Of a DNA stretch of 64,000 nucleotides, positions 8,667-19,885 are shown in pieces. The stretch spans positions 1,302,001 to 1,366,000 of the forward strand of contig OX595991.1 in NCBI GenBank assembly GCA_951394045.1, read 5' to 3'. A program made the translations under genes and the position numbers. The first letter of the stretch is position 1, and each line of letters begins with the position of its first letter. The stretch is from Nitzschia sp. DOCU1. Its lineage: Eukaryota; Bacillariophyta; Bacillariophyceae; Bacillariales; Bacillariaceae. The notes under the pieces were generated by a model that saw only the letters and a program-made list of their open reading frames with translations, was not told where the DNA came from and did not search any database.

Positions 8667-10028
8667 ATGGCGATGAAGCAACTTGTGGTATTGCTGTGGA
8701 TTTCTTCGGCCGTACGCGCCGTGTTGGCAGCTTTGTTGTCGACGCCGAATCCAAACCTGCGAGGACATGAATCATCGATTTTGCGAGGCCCCATCCACTC
8801 ATGGGATACGGTTCCGGTCAGCTTTCACGGCTGCCGTGAAAATACCCGTGGTCCAACTGGGCTGGAGTTTCTGCCTGAAGATTTAGAGGCCTTGAAACGG
8901 TATCCGCTCATAACACTGGAAAAATGGCAAGGATCAACAGCATTTTCGACGGATGTATGCCGTCAGCAGCATCCCATTGGCGACGAACTGGACAACGATC
9001 CCTGCGCGACATCTACTTCGTCCGACACGAACGTCTTTTTCTGGGAAGATGAAGCATGGATCTCGGCCGCCAAGCAAATCAAGGCAGTGAATCCGACAGC
9101 TAGTATTGCCGTTTGGATGGACACGATGCTCATCTACACGGGATGGTCGTGGCCACCTCCTTCCAAGTACACGGATGAGAATATCAATCGCACTTTGAAT
9201 CCAGACATTAATGTTCCATGTAGCACGGGCTACTTTCGACCGGCCGAGTTTCTGGAGAAAAATCCGGACTATCTGTTGAAGAATAGCAGTGGGTTGCCCG
9301 CCCTGGAATCTTGGGCACACTGCCACGTCTATGATCACAGCCAAGAGCGAGTTCGAGAGTATTGGAAGGAGCTCTGCCTCAATTTTGTCACCACCGGCTT
9401 GATTGATGGATGCGGGGCCGACTTTTCTGCCTTGGAGAAGAATCACTGGTCACGTCATACCACCGAGTATATCCAAGAATCAATGGGGCTGGACCTCGAT
9501 ACGGCACAAGCCTGGAATGAGGGACACAAAAAGATGATGCGTGAGCTTACAGCATCGCTGCAGACGGAGTTCGGAGGATATTTGATTGGCAAAGATTCAC
9601 CTGAGCTCGGCGATCATGTCAATGCTGTATTGCAAGAAGGATGCCCTCCTGCAAATCAAACAATCGTCATGTTGCAGAATTTGACGGCTACGGCTCGACG
9701 TTTGGAACAACGATTGATCTATCAATGCCATACATTTCAATTTAATGAAAGTGTCTTGGCCGTCTTTTTGTGTGGCGCAGGCCCCGATCATTACATTGCC
9801 ACGGGTCGTTGGAATTGGGACCAGCCTGGGTTTCCGGGTCATTGGAACCCATTATTTGAGAAGCCACTGGGAGAACCTTTGAGTGATGCTGTGTATGATC
9901 CTGAAACGACAGTGTGGACAAGAACGTTTGCCACCGGGACAATAGTATCGTTCAATGCCACGAGCAATCAAGGGAAAATCGATTGGGCAGTTGATAGATT
10001 GCCTAAGGAGGCGATGCAACAGGCATAG
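8667..10028 (+). CDS. Secreted glycoside-hydrolase-like protein
   Basis: 453 aa, intronless, ATG-started. The N-terminus MAMKQLVVLLWISSAVRAVLA is a clear signal peptide. The body has FFWEDEAW, a W-rich GWSWPPPS loop, LIDGCGADFS and several N-glycosylation sites (NRT, NSS, NQT, NLT, NES, NAT). It ends with WTRTFATGTIVSFNATS. This layout resembles the hypothetical glycosyl hydrolase families (TIM-barrel, GHL type), where the C-terminal strand reads R-x-F-x-x-G-x-V-x-x-N. D and E residues in GADFSALEKN and FWEDE are candidate catalytic acids. No substrate can be named. It is probably secreted or periplastidial. Confidence 0.5.
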   Translation: MAMKQLVVLLWISSAVRAVLAALLSTPNPNLRGHESSILRGPIHSWDTVPVSFHGCRENTRGPTGLEFLPEDLEALKRYPLITLEKWQGSTAFSTDVCRQQHPIGDELDNDPCATSTSSDTNVFFWEDEAWISAAKQIKAVNPTASIAVWMDTMLIYTGWSWPPPSKYTDENINRTLNPDINVPCSTGYFRPAEFLEKNPDYLLKNSSGLPALESWAHCHVYDHSQERVREYWKELCLNFVTTGLIDGCGADFSALEKNHWSRHTTEYIQESMGLDLDTAQAWNEGHKKMMRELTASLQTEFGGYLIGKDSPELGDHVNAVLQEGCPPANQTIVMLQNLTATARRLEQRLIYQCHTFQFNESVLAVFLCGAGPDHYIATGRWNWDQPGFPGHWNPLFEKPLGEPLSDAVYDPETTVWTRTFATGTIVSFNATSNQGKIDWAVDRLPKEAMQQA

Positions 10029-10163
10029 AAATTTGTTGAGATCAATTATATAGTTATCCGCCTGAAGTAGAAGGCTCTAGAGTCGAATTCTTCACATACC
10101 AACGGCAGTCAATGGTAAAAGGCAATGAAGTGTCCCTTTCACAACCCACCGAATTTTGAACAC

Positions 10164-12148
10164 TTAATGCGAGCCGAATTGTGCCTCGGTGACACCGGCG
10201 CCCATGGCAGCAGTCGAGGAAACTCCACCCGAAGCAACATTCACCATTTGATCGACGAGCTCAGCGCCTGACCATTTTTGGTGCGTCAACAATTCAACCT
10301 GATGTTGACCTTCCTCTCGTTGAATTTCTTGAACGTATGCAAGCATACCTCGGTCTCCAAAGCTTCGGGCGAGCTTGGTGATCACCAAACCATTGGAATG
10401 GAAACCAGCCAATGTGATGAACTGCCAGACGTATCCGAGTTTGCCAAGATCGTCGTTGAAGTGGGCCAACTGAGCGTCGTTCATGCCCGAGGCGTCCCAG
10501 TTGAAACTCGGGGACAGATTGTACGCCAACTTTTGTTCGGGCCAGTATTTGTGCACACCGTCGGCAAAGTGCTTAGCATCCTTAACGCAAGGGACCGCAG
10601 TTTCCATCCAGATCAGGTCGCAGTACGGGGCATAGGCACGACCACGTTGGACGCAATAGTCAATGCCGGCACGGAGCTGGTAGTATCCTTCTCTCACACG
10701 GCAGGCCTCCCAATCAAAGTAAACCGAGTTTGTTTTTCCAAAGATCGAGTCCGCAATCTTGCGAGCAGCGGCATTAGTGAGGCAATCGGGGTCACTCGCC
10801 ATCCAGCGAGCTTTCATTTGTTGCTTTTTAGCGGCGGACACACTCGAGCTATCAATCTGAGCGAGAACAGCCTCACTGAAAGTCATCAATTTGGCCATTT
10901 TAACCCATTCTTCTTGCGATCCCCCAGCGGCAATGGTCTCCTGCAAGCTTGGAAGGCCAGGTTGGGTCACTCCCAGGACTGCAGGCAATAATTTTCTGTG
11001 AGCAAAAGGTTTGTCTGAAAAAAAAAACGAAAAATGCAAAACACGCGTCAAACTTACTGAATGGATGATCACGCCCATCATTGTTCGAGTCCAACAAGGT
11101 GGCAGCTTCAGCATCGGTTCGAGACACAAGCACGAGGTTTGATCCAAGAATATCAGCCGCCAAACGAGCAGCGACCAATCGATCAATGTGCTCTTGAGTG
11201 CTGACGAGGACCTTTCCACCCATGTGTCCACACTTCTTGGTTCCGGGTTTTTGGTCTTCCAAGTGAATACCAGCCGCACCAGCTTCGACAAACAATTTTG
11301 TCAACTTCATGACGGCAGAAAGTCCACCATGTCCAGTATCGCCGTCGGCAATGATCGGAGTCAAGTAATCAATCTTTGGTCCAGGATCTTGGTTGTTCAA
11401 GAGTTTGGAAGCCCTTTCCTGGTTTTGGCGACGATCGTGGTGCAACTGGGCACGGACAAGCTGGTCAACCTTGTTCGGCACAGTGTTCATCCTAAAGACG
11501 AGAGAAATATTTAATTTGAGTTGCACGAAAATTTCAGAGAAAATGCGGTTCGATTTCAAAATACGTACGGATAGTCGGCAAAATCAGGACCGGGCTCATT
11601 GGTGGTGCTGGCAGTCGAACTGCACTGCCATCCACTGACATAGACGCTGGACAGGTGTGGGGCCATTTGGACGGCTTGCACGGGGTCCAACGCACCAAAG
11701 GTATGAGAATATCCTCCTACTTTGTGAAGGCGGGTCAACAAGTCGAACAGCTTCCTGGATTGACCATCGGAAAAGCTGGTGTTTGGGGACATGACCTCTC
11801 CACCACGAGCCTCACGGGAAGGTCGAAGGCAGGCAACGTCCATCGCTGTGGGGAAAGTAGAAATTTTGTCGATTCGCAAATTTTAGCAAAATGATTCTTT
11901 TTCGACGACGACGACGACGACGTCAACCACAATGACCGACTCTTTGCTTGCCACTTACCACTGTAGACTCGCTTGGTCATTCGCCAACGTGGGCTAGTCC
12001 ACCACTCTTCGATCTGCCTGGCCTCATCTTGCAAAAAATTGAAATCCGATCGGCTGTTCGAAGAAGGGCCGACGACTGGGAGAGACCGAAGTCCTCGCGG
12101 AATCTTGGGAACGATCGGCTGGTTTTTCTTCTTCTGAGAGGACGGCAT
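10164..12148 (-). CDS. ICL: Isocitrate lyase (glyoxylate cycle), four exons
   Basis: Cleaves isocitrate to succinate and glyoxylate. Exons on the minus strand: 12148-11959, 11845-11569, 11491-11058 and 11014-10164, all GT-AG, summing to 583 aa in frame. An upstream in-frame ATG at 12202 would add 18 aa (MRVVNSVSVQ...). Markers: EEWWTSPRW near the N-terminus, [11 protein letters not shown] across the second junction, the active-site [16 protein letters not shown], and NLSPSFNWD. The length fits the eukaryotic form. The C-terminus FGSH is not a peroxisomal SKL signal; mitochondrial location is possible but not shown. A minus-strand frame over 11735-12361 and plus-strand frames over 10278-10991 are shadows. 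Confidence 0.93.
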
Positions 12149-12202
12149 GGTACTGGGGTTGCTGCTAATGATCTGAACGCTAACGCTGTTAACAACTCGC
12201 AT

Positions 12203-13467
12203 CGTGACAAGGAATGTCCTTTCTCGATTTTTATGAAAATGGGAGAAGGATTCTTTCGTCGTTGCTTTGCTGCTCGGATGGTTGGAAGCAATCAGTTCCC
12301 ATCCGATCCGTCGACGCATCATCCGACCGAATTGCCAAGCGAGAAAGGAATCGTCATGCAACCGGTGAATAATGGTGTCAACCCCCAGTCGATGATGGCG
12401 CGCGGGTCAGACGGCATGGTGTCAACTTTTGTGCAGATGTGACTGATGACGCGCGCTTTATCCACGTCTGAATCGCCCTCGTGACGTCGATTGGCGTTCG
12501 CAAATTTTCCCGCCAAAAGTTGAATAATGTACCAGGTAGGTCTTTTTCTATTGAGAGAGCTTGAACACATACATAGCCACGCACAAAATGGATGAGAACA
12601 ATAATAGAGAAATGATCCTTGGGGGTAGATAGTACAACAACAGCAGCAACAGCAGTGAAGTTGAGCCGGAGTGCAGTAATCCTCCAGCCGCTGCTGCCGC
12701 GGGGCACAACCAGTCTGTGTACCGTCCTTTTTTACAGATGAGGCGCGACTGAGCATGAGCCCGTATTTAAATCCACAATCTCAACAAATCAATGGGAGCC
12801 ACGGCGGTGATGGCATGATGGTGGTCGAAGAAATGAATCGGCTCTTGGTTAGTCGGGCTCATAAATCAACTAGTACCATGGCAGCGCATCCTCGTCACGA
12901 CACTGCCGTCCTCACGTCATGAAGCATTGCGACCGCCGTGCCGGGGGCCGGGGGTCCTGCTTATCGTCCAAAGTCTCCGTCACACACTATAAAACAAGAA
13001 ACGACTGTCCTTACAAGAACAAGAAGCAACTATTAGACTTTGTACGGCATTCCTCCGCATATCCGGCCTTACTACTACTACCTCTGGTCCTACTGTAGTC
13101 GCCAAGGCAACAACAGCACAACAATGTCTGGCCGTATCGGTAGTAAGTAGCCTTGTGGGACAGTTGCATGACGCCAAAACAACATTTCGGACTGAATAGC
13201 GAAATCATTCCCATCAGTTTAGGAGCTCTGATGAAAGGCACAGGCATGAGTCATGAGAAGGGGCATCCTTTTTCGACTTTTGGTACTATTTTTCCCCGCG
13301 GACTTTGCCCACAGAGATGATGACGTCATCGCGAGAAGCCTTTCTTGCCGTCATTTTTTCCCGCCATCCGCATTTTGACTGAGTTGCTTCTCACGGTCAC
13401 ATTTTTGTTGACGGAGAGTTGCTTCTCACGGTTACTTTCTCGCAAACAGTTCAGTTTTCACTTCACC
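12203..13467. other. Intergenic region with degenerate repeat A
   Basis: Upstream of both isocitrate lyase and the MYND gene. It holds a diverged repeat at 12945-13190 that recurs at 21300-21575. TTTCCCGC E2F-like 8-mers occur at 12506 and 13357 and may be chance. No gene is supported. Confidence 0.4.
12945..13190 (+). repeat. Degenerate dispersed repeat, copy A
   Basis: Shares with 21300-21575, in order and orientation: the GGGGGTC block, CTTxTCGTCCAAAGTC, CACAC-CTA-AAACAAGAAAC, CTGTCCTTACAA, TAGACTTTGTAC, AAGxCAACAxCA, GTATC, TAGCCTTGT-GGACA and ACGCCAAAAC. Copies are well diverged. They flank the MYND gene on its two sides. Confidence 0.55.
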
Positions 13468-14134
13468 ATGGAAGAGAAACTCAAGGAGATGGCACGACGC
13501 CTACAGATTCCTCAAATCGAGGATATCTGGCGAATCCACTCGGATGAGAAATTCAGCAGTCATATTCTCAGTGAGCACTTGGATTGGTGGTTCAATGAAG
13601 AAGAAGTCTCCGAGCTCTTGAATGATGACGATCGCCTGAGCAAAATCGCTGCGGAGTTCAAGACCAAGAGCCGTCAGCTAGGAATGTTCGGCCGGCATAA
13701 CCACGAACGACTCAATTATTTCAACACCATCTTTGTCAACCCCGAGTGTGGTGGTTGCAACAACCCCTACGATATGGGGGGCTGTAGACACCCAGGATCT
13801 CCCGAACGAGCCCCAATGTTCGACCCACAAGTCAATCAGCTCGCACATGATACACTAATCATGTTGTCCGTGATTAACTATCTCGTGGCCTACGAATTCT
13901 CACACAAGAGCACCAATAACAAGCTAGCGCTGTTGTTGACTCCGAATCAAAACACCTGGGCCAGTCACAATGTCTTGGAGACTCTTCAGATCCCCACGAT
14001 ATCTTTGGTATTGGGGTTAATGGAGAACTGCTCGCACTCCTTCTTTCCAAAGGTTGCGCACAAGGCTGCTGGATTGCTGTCGTTGCTCATCTGTCAGTCT
14101 CCAGCGGCAGCCTTTTCCTGCATCGATGGAAAGG

Positions 14135-14139
14135 CCTTT
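14135..14139 (+). repeat. Target-site duplication, left
   Basis: CCTTT directly before the 5' LTR. It is identical to 20233-20237 directly after the 3' LTR. Confidence 0.95.
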
Positions 14140-14486
14140 TGTTGGACACGATATTTCGCGACGATGAATCACATGAATCAAGAGTACTGAATTAGGCGCA
14201 TATAGCGACCGCTGAAACACGAATCAAATACGACTGAATCAGACGACTACAACTGCGAGAGATTTCTATGGAGAGATGAAGAGACTCAAAGAAAGATTGA
14301 AAGAGGATGAAGAAAGAAACAAAAGGACAATACAAGGAATAGCTCATACTTTCTATAATATCTTAGACTCAACGACTATCACCAGATCTACTGGATTTTT
14401 ACTTCTACCGAGATTCTATTTCATTCACCGACTGTTCAAGAGACAGACGGAGCAATACCAGGCCCTACGTGAATTGAATTTCAACA
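14140..14486 (+). repeat. 5' LTR
   Basis: 347 bp, starting TGTTGG and ending TTCAACA. It differs from the 3' LTR at six positions (98.3 percent identity). Four of the six are CpA here where the 3' LTR has CpG; the other two are C/G transversions. Confidence 0.95.
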
Positions 14487-14625
14487 TATTATAGAAAGTA
14501 CCGGCTGAAGAGTCGAAAAGCAACTTTGAGGGGATCCGAGCCGTGGAAAGGGTTCAAAGAAGACGCCAAGTGCGCACGTTACTGAACTTTGGAAGAAGTC
14601 GAATTGTCAACAAGTTTATCCGACC

Positions 14626-15531
14626 ATGAGCGGTCAAGGAAAAGGAAATTTTTGGTCCAGAGACCATCGAAGGAACGGACCAGGACGTGGAGCCAACAAG
14701 AGCAAGCCGACGGCGAAGAAGTCCGTCGAAGACTACGTTTACTATTTGGGATCATCGAAACAAGCATCAGATTATGAGACGACAACTGAGTATCTCATCA
14801 ACCACATTCAGCAAACGTTTGACTACGGCGATGATATCGCAGAATCTTTGAGCACATTGAAGGATGTCGATCTATCGATTCACAAGCCGACGTTGCAGGT
14901 CAGCAACGAGACAGACAACGATAAGAATAACGCCGAAAACAAGCAGTTTGAGATGGAATTCAAGGAAAAGTTCGCGATCTACATGAAGCGAGTGGAAGCT
15001 TACAGCAAGAACCAAGGCAAAGCTTTTGCATTCCTGTTGGATCGTTGCTCGAAAGGCATGAAAGAGAAGATACAAGCTCGTGCCGATTACGAAACATCAA
15101 TCAAACAGAATCCACGGGAATTGTTGAAAGCGATCAAGCAACATGCGTTGAACTATCAAGAGAGTCGCTACAACATGGCGATCGTGTACGATGCATTCAC
15201 TGCGGTGCATACGACTACACAGAAGGAAGGAGAAACACTACAAGAGTACACCAAGAGGTTCAGGGTTGCCAAAGAAGTGTTGGAATCGCACCTCGGCGGG
15301 CCTGTGATTATTTCGAAAATCGCAAAATCAATGCCCGGGTATGCCAACAGTGCAGAAAAGAAAGCCGCATGTGAAAAAAGGGCATATGAGCAATACATGG
15401 CCTATGTATACATGAAGAACGCCGATCAGGGCAAATATGGCTCGATCCTGACTGGTTTGTCGACACAAAAATCCCTTGGAAACGAGCAATATCCAAAAAC
15501 GATCATCGTTTCGACAACTACAAGCAGTTGA
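14626..15531 (+). CDS. Retroelement gag
   Basis: A 301-codon frame from ATG 14626, 139 bp after the 5' LTR. It starts MSGQGKGNFWSRDHRRNGPG, basic and glycine-rich, followed by a helical capsid-like domain (KEKFAIYMKRVEAYSKNQGKA, LQEYTKRFRVAKEVL) typical of copia gag. It ends prematurely at TGA 15529-15531. The continuation DHRFDNYKQLKSERK is in the next frame, so roughly 15490-15505 holds a frame break. Related diatom elements usually have a longer linker here, suggesting a small deletion. Confidence 0.8.
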   Translation: MSGQGKGNFWSRDHRRNGPGRGANKSKPTAKKSVEDYVYYLGSSKQASDYETTTEYLINHIQQTFDYGDDIAESLSTLKDVDLSIHKPTLQVSNETDNDKNNAENKQFEMEFKEKFAIYMKRVEAYSKNQGKAFAFLLDRCSKGMKEKIQARADYETSIKQNPRELLKAIKQHALNYQESRYNMAIVYDAFTAVHTTTQKEGETLQEYTKRFRVAKEVLESHLGGPVIISKIAKSMPGYANSAEKKAACEKRAYEQYMAYVYMKNADQGKYGSILTGLSTQKSLGNEQYPKTIIVSTTTSS

Positions 15532-15532
15532 A

Positions 15533-16422
15533 GAGTGAACGCAAGTCAAAGAAGGATGACAAGGACAAGGAAGAAGACAATCCCAAGTTATCTTTTGCGC
15601 AAGCTACTACGGTATGCTACTGCTGTGGCAAGCCAAATCACAAGTCAAGTCAATGCCGATTGAAAGAGAAAATCCCGAAGGACGAGTGGGCCATCAACAA
15701 AGACCCCAAACTCAAGGAATCAGCGCAGGCTCATGTACAGACAGAGAAGACCGAAAGCAAGGAGTCGGCGAAAGGGAATACCGAAACTGCAAAAGCAGAG
15801 GCATGGGCCAGAGTACATTTTCAATTTTATCAAGCGGACGAGATGCGCAACATGATCCTACTGGACAACGAGAGCACTACCAATGTGTTTTGCAACGCAT
15901 TAATGGTGGAGAACATTCGCGAGACCCCAGACAAACTTTACCTGACCACGAGTGCAGGAGTGATGACAACAAACCTGAGTGAACGCAAGTCAAAGAAGGA
16001 TGACAAGGACAAGGAAGAAGACAATCCCAAGTTATCTTTTGCGCAAGCTACTACGGTATGCTACTGCTGTGGCAAGCCAAATCACAAGTCAAGTCAATGC
16101 CGATTGAAAGAGAAAATCCCGAAGGACGAGTGGGCCATCAACAAAGACCCCAAACTCAAGGAATCAGCGCAGGCTCATGTACAGACAGAGAAGACCGAAA
16201 GCAAGGAGTCGGCGAAAGGGAATACCGAAACTGCAAAAGCAGAGGCATGGGCCAGAGTACATTTTCAATTTTATCAAGCGGACGAGATGCGCAACATGAT
16301 CCTACTGGACAACGAGAGCACTACCAATGTGTTTTGCAACGCATTAATGGTGGAGAACATTCGCGAGACCCCAGACAAACTTTACCTGACCACGAGTGCA
16401 GGAGTGATGACAACAAACCTGA
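15533..16422 (+). repeat. Perfect 444-bp tandem duplication
   Basis: Two head-to-tail copies with a 444-bp period (148 codons, in frame). By eye I see no base differences between them. Each copy encodes one CCHC zinc knuckle (CYCCGKPNHKSSQC) and one protease motif (ILLDNESTTNVF). The copies meet at a 2-bp overlap (GA). Confidence 0.9.
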
Positions 16423-16601
16423 AAGCGACGCTACCTGGCTGGGGCGACGTCTGGTTTGATCCAGAGACGGTGACGAATATTCTAAGCTATGCGCAAGTCA
16501 GGGACCGGTACCGTGTGGAATACAACTATGACGACGATGTTTTTATAGTGCATCTTGGCACTAAAATGGTGAAATTTGAAAGGACTCCCGTCGGACTATA
16601 A
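15534..16601 (+). CDS. Retroelement pol part 1: doubled zinc knuckle and protease
   Basis: Continuation of the gag-pol polyprotein in the shifted frame. It carries the nucleocapsid CCHC knuckle and the aspartic protease (LLDNES, in place of the more common DSGA) twice because of the tandem duplication, then WFDPETVTNILSYAQV, typical of the protease-integrase junction in diatom copia elements. It stops at TAA 16599-16601 inside a PVGL-x-GFKPKLKG stretch where related elements have an aromatic codon, so the stop is a nonsense change. Confidence 0.75.
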   Translation, partial: SERKSKKDDKDKEEDNPKLSFAQATTVCYCCGKPNHKSSQCRLKEKIPKDEWAINKDPKLKESAQAHVQTEKTESKESAKGNTETAKAEAWARVHFQFYQADEMRNMILLDNESTTNVFCNALMVENIRETPDKLYLTTSAGVMTTNLSERKSKKDDKDKEEDNPKLSFAQATTVCYCCGKPNHKSSQCRLKEKIPKDEWAINKDPKLKESAQAHVQTEKTESKESAKGNTETAKAEAWARVHFQFYQADEMRNMILLDNESTTNVFCNALMVENIRETPDKLYLTTSAGVMTTNLKATLPGWGDVWFDPETVTNILSYAQVRDRYRVEYNYDDDVFIVHLGTKMVKFERTPVGL

Positions 16602-17860
16602 GGATTCAAGCCTAAGTTGAAAGGCGAGATGAAAGAAGAATTGCGATTCTTGACGACATTGGAAGAGAACAAAACTTTCTATACCCCATGACAATTTGAG
16701 AGAGCAAAGAGAGCCAGAGACCTGTACCATGCATTGGGAACGCCATCGATCAAGGATTTCAAGGCAATGATCACAATCAACGCAGTCAGAAACAATCCAG
16801 TTACTGTCGACGACATCAAAATCGCGGAAGAAATATTTGGACCCGACATCGGAACATTGAAAGGCAAAACTACGCGAGCCAAACCAGCACCCGTGATTTC
16901 GGATTATATCGAGATACCACGAGAGTTGATTGACGCGCAACGAGACGTCACTTTGTGTATGGATGCAATGAAAGTGAACGGATTGTGGTTCCTAACTACA
17001 ATTTCAAGGCATATATACTACCGCACCGCGCAATACACGGAGAATCAAACGGTCGATTGCTACAGAGAGGCACTACGATCAGTTATTCAAATCTACAACC
17101 GAGCAGGTTTCCAAGTGCGACGCATTCATTGCGACAACGAATTTGTTGAGATTATGGATCAATTGATTGAAGACCCGGAATTCGACATTGAGATCAACTA
17201 CGCCAATCCGCAAGAGCATGTTCCCGAAGCAGAACGCAACAACAGAGTGTTGAAAGAGCGTGTACGGGCAGTATACCATCGACTACCCTACAACCGACTT
17301 CCCCGTACAATGGTGAAAACAATGGTGTCCGAAGCAGCGCGTAAACTGAATTTCTTTCCATCAAAGTACGGTGTTTCGAGATTCTATAGCCCGCGCATGA
17401 TATTGCACCAACAAGCCCTCGATTACAACAAGCACTGCAAATTTACATTTGGGACCTACGTGCAAGCTCATGATGAACCGCAACCAACCAATACTCAGCA
17501 AGCACGAACTTTGGATTGCATTTACTTAAGGCCTACTGGAAACGCGCAGGGCGGACACGAGTTATTTCATATCCCGACAAATCGCATCATTGTGCGACGC
17601 AACGTTACACCAATTCCAATTACCCCAGCAGTTCTCAAAGAAGTGGAAGCATTGGCCGCAAATCAGAACATGCCAAATGGACTTAAGATCCAAAACAAGA
17701 CGGGCAATATATTGTTTGACAGCACCTGGATTGCAGGAGTGGACTTTGACGAAGAAGAATTTGACGACGAAAGCTACGACGAAGATGACGCTTCGAGTGA
17801 CAACGAAGACGATCACGATCTACCAGACGAAGATTATTTCGATGACAACGGCGACGGTTT
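16602..17860 (+). pseudogene. Retroelement integrase region
   Basis: The frame resumes after the TAA, is cut again by TGA at 16689-16691 (TP-stop-QFERAKRARDL; CGA to TGA is the simplest change), then stays open to 17924. The core shows the acidic triad: D in CMDAMKVNG, D in IHCDNEF, E in PEAERNNR. The acidic linker DDESYDEDDASSDNEDDHDLP is normal for these elements. Near 17860 the reading changes abruptly to unrelated sequence because the following segment is inverted. Confidence 0.75.
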
Positions 17861-18378
17861 GTTAGTGATCCAATTTTCACGGGTTCAAACACCGTGCGAT
17901 CGTGCAGTTGGCGTAGTTCCTTGATCGCTGCCTGTCGTCCTCGCTCTCCAAATTTCTTGATGCCCATCTTAAGACTGTAAGTCTGCGCATGCTGTTTTCC
18001 AACGTAGTCTTTTCCGCTGTATTTGTCGCCGAGGTGATACAACACTCTTGCAATCACCTTTGCTGTGTCCAATGCATATTCAACAATCTCGTTGTTGCCA
18101 TGTTGCTCCATCACATAGTCTCCAGTAGTTAGGAACTTGTTCGGGATCCTGGTGCGTTTTGGTCGTTCTTCGATCGTAGGTTCCTGCTCTGGCTGCTCTT
18201 CTTCGTCTTCATTGTCATCGCCATCTGACTGTTCTTCTTCATCGTTGTCATCCGTGATATCTTCGTTGCCGTCGCTTTCATTATTGTCATCTTCGTCAGC
18301 TGCTTCGTTGGCTTGTGCATTATTTTCCTCGTTGTCTTCGTCTCCAACATTCTCTTCGTCTTGCTGATTATCATCATT
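17861..18378 (-). mobile_element. Inverted pol segment (integrase-RT linker)
   Basis: The minus strand reads an acidic linker (NDDNQQDEENVGDEDN...), then ERPKRTRIPNKFLTT, TYSLKMGIKKFGERG and RQLHDRTVFEPVKIGSL. This is the pol region that normally precedes ESLIFLTEKRDGTIKG, and that motif resumes on the plus strand at 18384. So about 518 bp between the integrase and the reverse transcriptase is flipped. Breakpoints lie near 17851-17862 and 18375-18384. It is not an independent gene. Confidence 0.85.
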
Positions 18379-19287
18379 CGCGCTATGGAGAGTCTCATTT
18401 TTCTCACGGAAAAGCGCGATGGAACGATTAAGGGTCGAGCGTGCGCGAACGGCAGTATACAACGAACCTACATTGACAAGGACGATGCATCAAGCCCAAC
18501 TGCCAGTACAGACGCTATACTCCTTACAGGAGTGATCGATGCATACGAAGGCCGAGACGTCATGACGGCTGACATTCCTAATGCCTTTGTTCAGACAGAA
18601 GTCGATCCCGACGATGGAGTGATTCTGATGAAGATACGTGGTGACATGGTGGACTACCTGGTCGAAATCGACCCACTACGTTATCGCGACTACGTGACAG
18701 TTGAGAACAACAAGAAGATACTGTACGTGCGAATGGTCAAGGCACTATACGGTATGTTGAAATCTTCGTTACTTTACTACAAGAGATTTCGAAAGGACAT
18801 CGAAGGAATCGGATTCAAGGTCAATCCATACGATCCATGTGTGGCTAATCGAACAGTGAACGGCAAGCAACATACTGTGGTATGGCACGTCGACGATTTG
18901 AAATCAAGTCATGTGGACCCACAAGTCAACAAAGACTTTCTCAAATGGTTAAACCAGCAATACGCCGATGACGGAATAGCCGAGGTAAAAGCGACCTTCG
19001 GTAAGAGGCATGACTACTTGGGAATGACTCTGGATTATACGGAGCCCAGAACATTGATTGTTGATATGCGAGACTACGTGCATACGATGCTTGAGGAATA
19101 TTCTGAAACTACGGATGAAAAGCGTGCATGCCCATGGACCGAGAAATTGTTTAAAGTCGACAACACGGCAACTCAGCTCGATGCGGCGCGCGCAGCCGAA
19201 TTTCATACCTTTGTGGCGAAGGGTTTGTTTCTAAGTAAGCGCGGAAGACAGGATCTACAACCCGCAATTTCATTTTTGACTACGTGA
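18379..19287 (+). pseudogene. Retroelement reverse transcriptase
   Basis: The frame from MESLIFLTEKRDG carries copia RT motifs: GRACANGSIQR, TADIPNAFVQTEV with a catalytic Asp, KALYGMLKSSLLYY and VVWHVDDLKSSH with the D-D pair. It stops at TGA 19285-19287 in FLTT-x-VRNPNKSDW; CGA to TGA is again the simplest explanation. The domain itself appears otherwise intact, but its upstream connection is lost through the inversion. Confidence 0.8.
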
Positions 19288-19857
19288 GTGCGCAATCCAA
19301 ACAAGAGCGACTGGGAGAAACTTAAGCGTATGATGGAGTTCTTGAAAACTACCAAAGACGACGTGATGAAGCTGAAGGCAGAGAGTCTGAACGTGATCAA
19401 ATGGTATCTGGACGCAGCATTCGCGGTACATCCAGACATGAAGAGTCACACTGGGGCTGCTATGACACTTGGTGAAGGCTGTCCTACTACCATTTCTACG
19501 AAGCAGAAAACCAATTCGAGAAGTTCTACCGAAGCGGAATTGATTTCAGGCGATGATATCATTTCGAAAGTTCCATGGACGCGACGATTCATGGAAGCGC
19601 AAGGAATTCAAGTGACTACGAACGTGATATTCAGAGACAATATGAGTTCGATGAAGTTGGAAGAAAATGGAAAAGAAAGCTGTGGGAAGAGGACACGACA
19701 CTTCGATATCAAGTACTTCTACATTACAGATCTGATCAAGCGAAAGGAAGTTACTATCGAATACCGCCCAACGGATGAGATGATTGCAGACTACATGACC
19801 AAGCCATTGACTGGAGCGAAGTTTCATGCATTTTGGAAGGCTATTATGGGCAACTAG
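19288..19857 (+). pseudogene. Retroelement RNase H
   Basis: In frame with the reverse transcriptase after the TGA. It shows the copia RNase H order: YLDAAFAVHPDMKSHTGA (first Asp), KTNSRSSTEAELIS (Glu), FRDNMSSMKLEENG (Asp) and RTRHFDIKYFYI, then the usual DMXTKPL-like tail (ADYMTKPLTGAKF). It ends 28 bp before the 3' LTR. A weak purine-rich tract (GGCAGGAG) precedes the LTR. Confidence 0.8.
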
Positions 19858-19885
19858 ATCTACATCCGATTGGCCGGCAGGAGTG

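Noticed and set aside
10278..10991. A 237-codon plus-strand open frame
   Set aside because: It is antisense to the conserved last exon of isocitrate lyase and has no protein-like features.
17683..18462. A 259-codon acidic minus-strand ORF that looks like a nested gene
   Set aside because: Its middle is the inverted pol linker of the retroelement, and both ends read into unrelated flanks.
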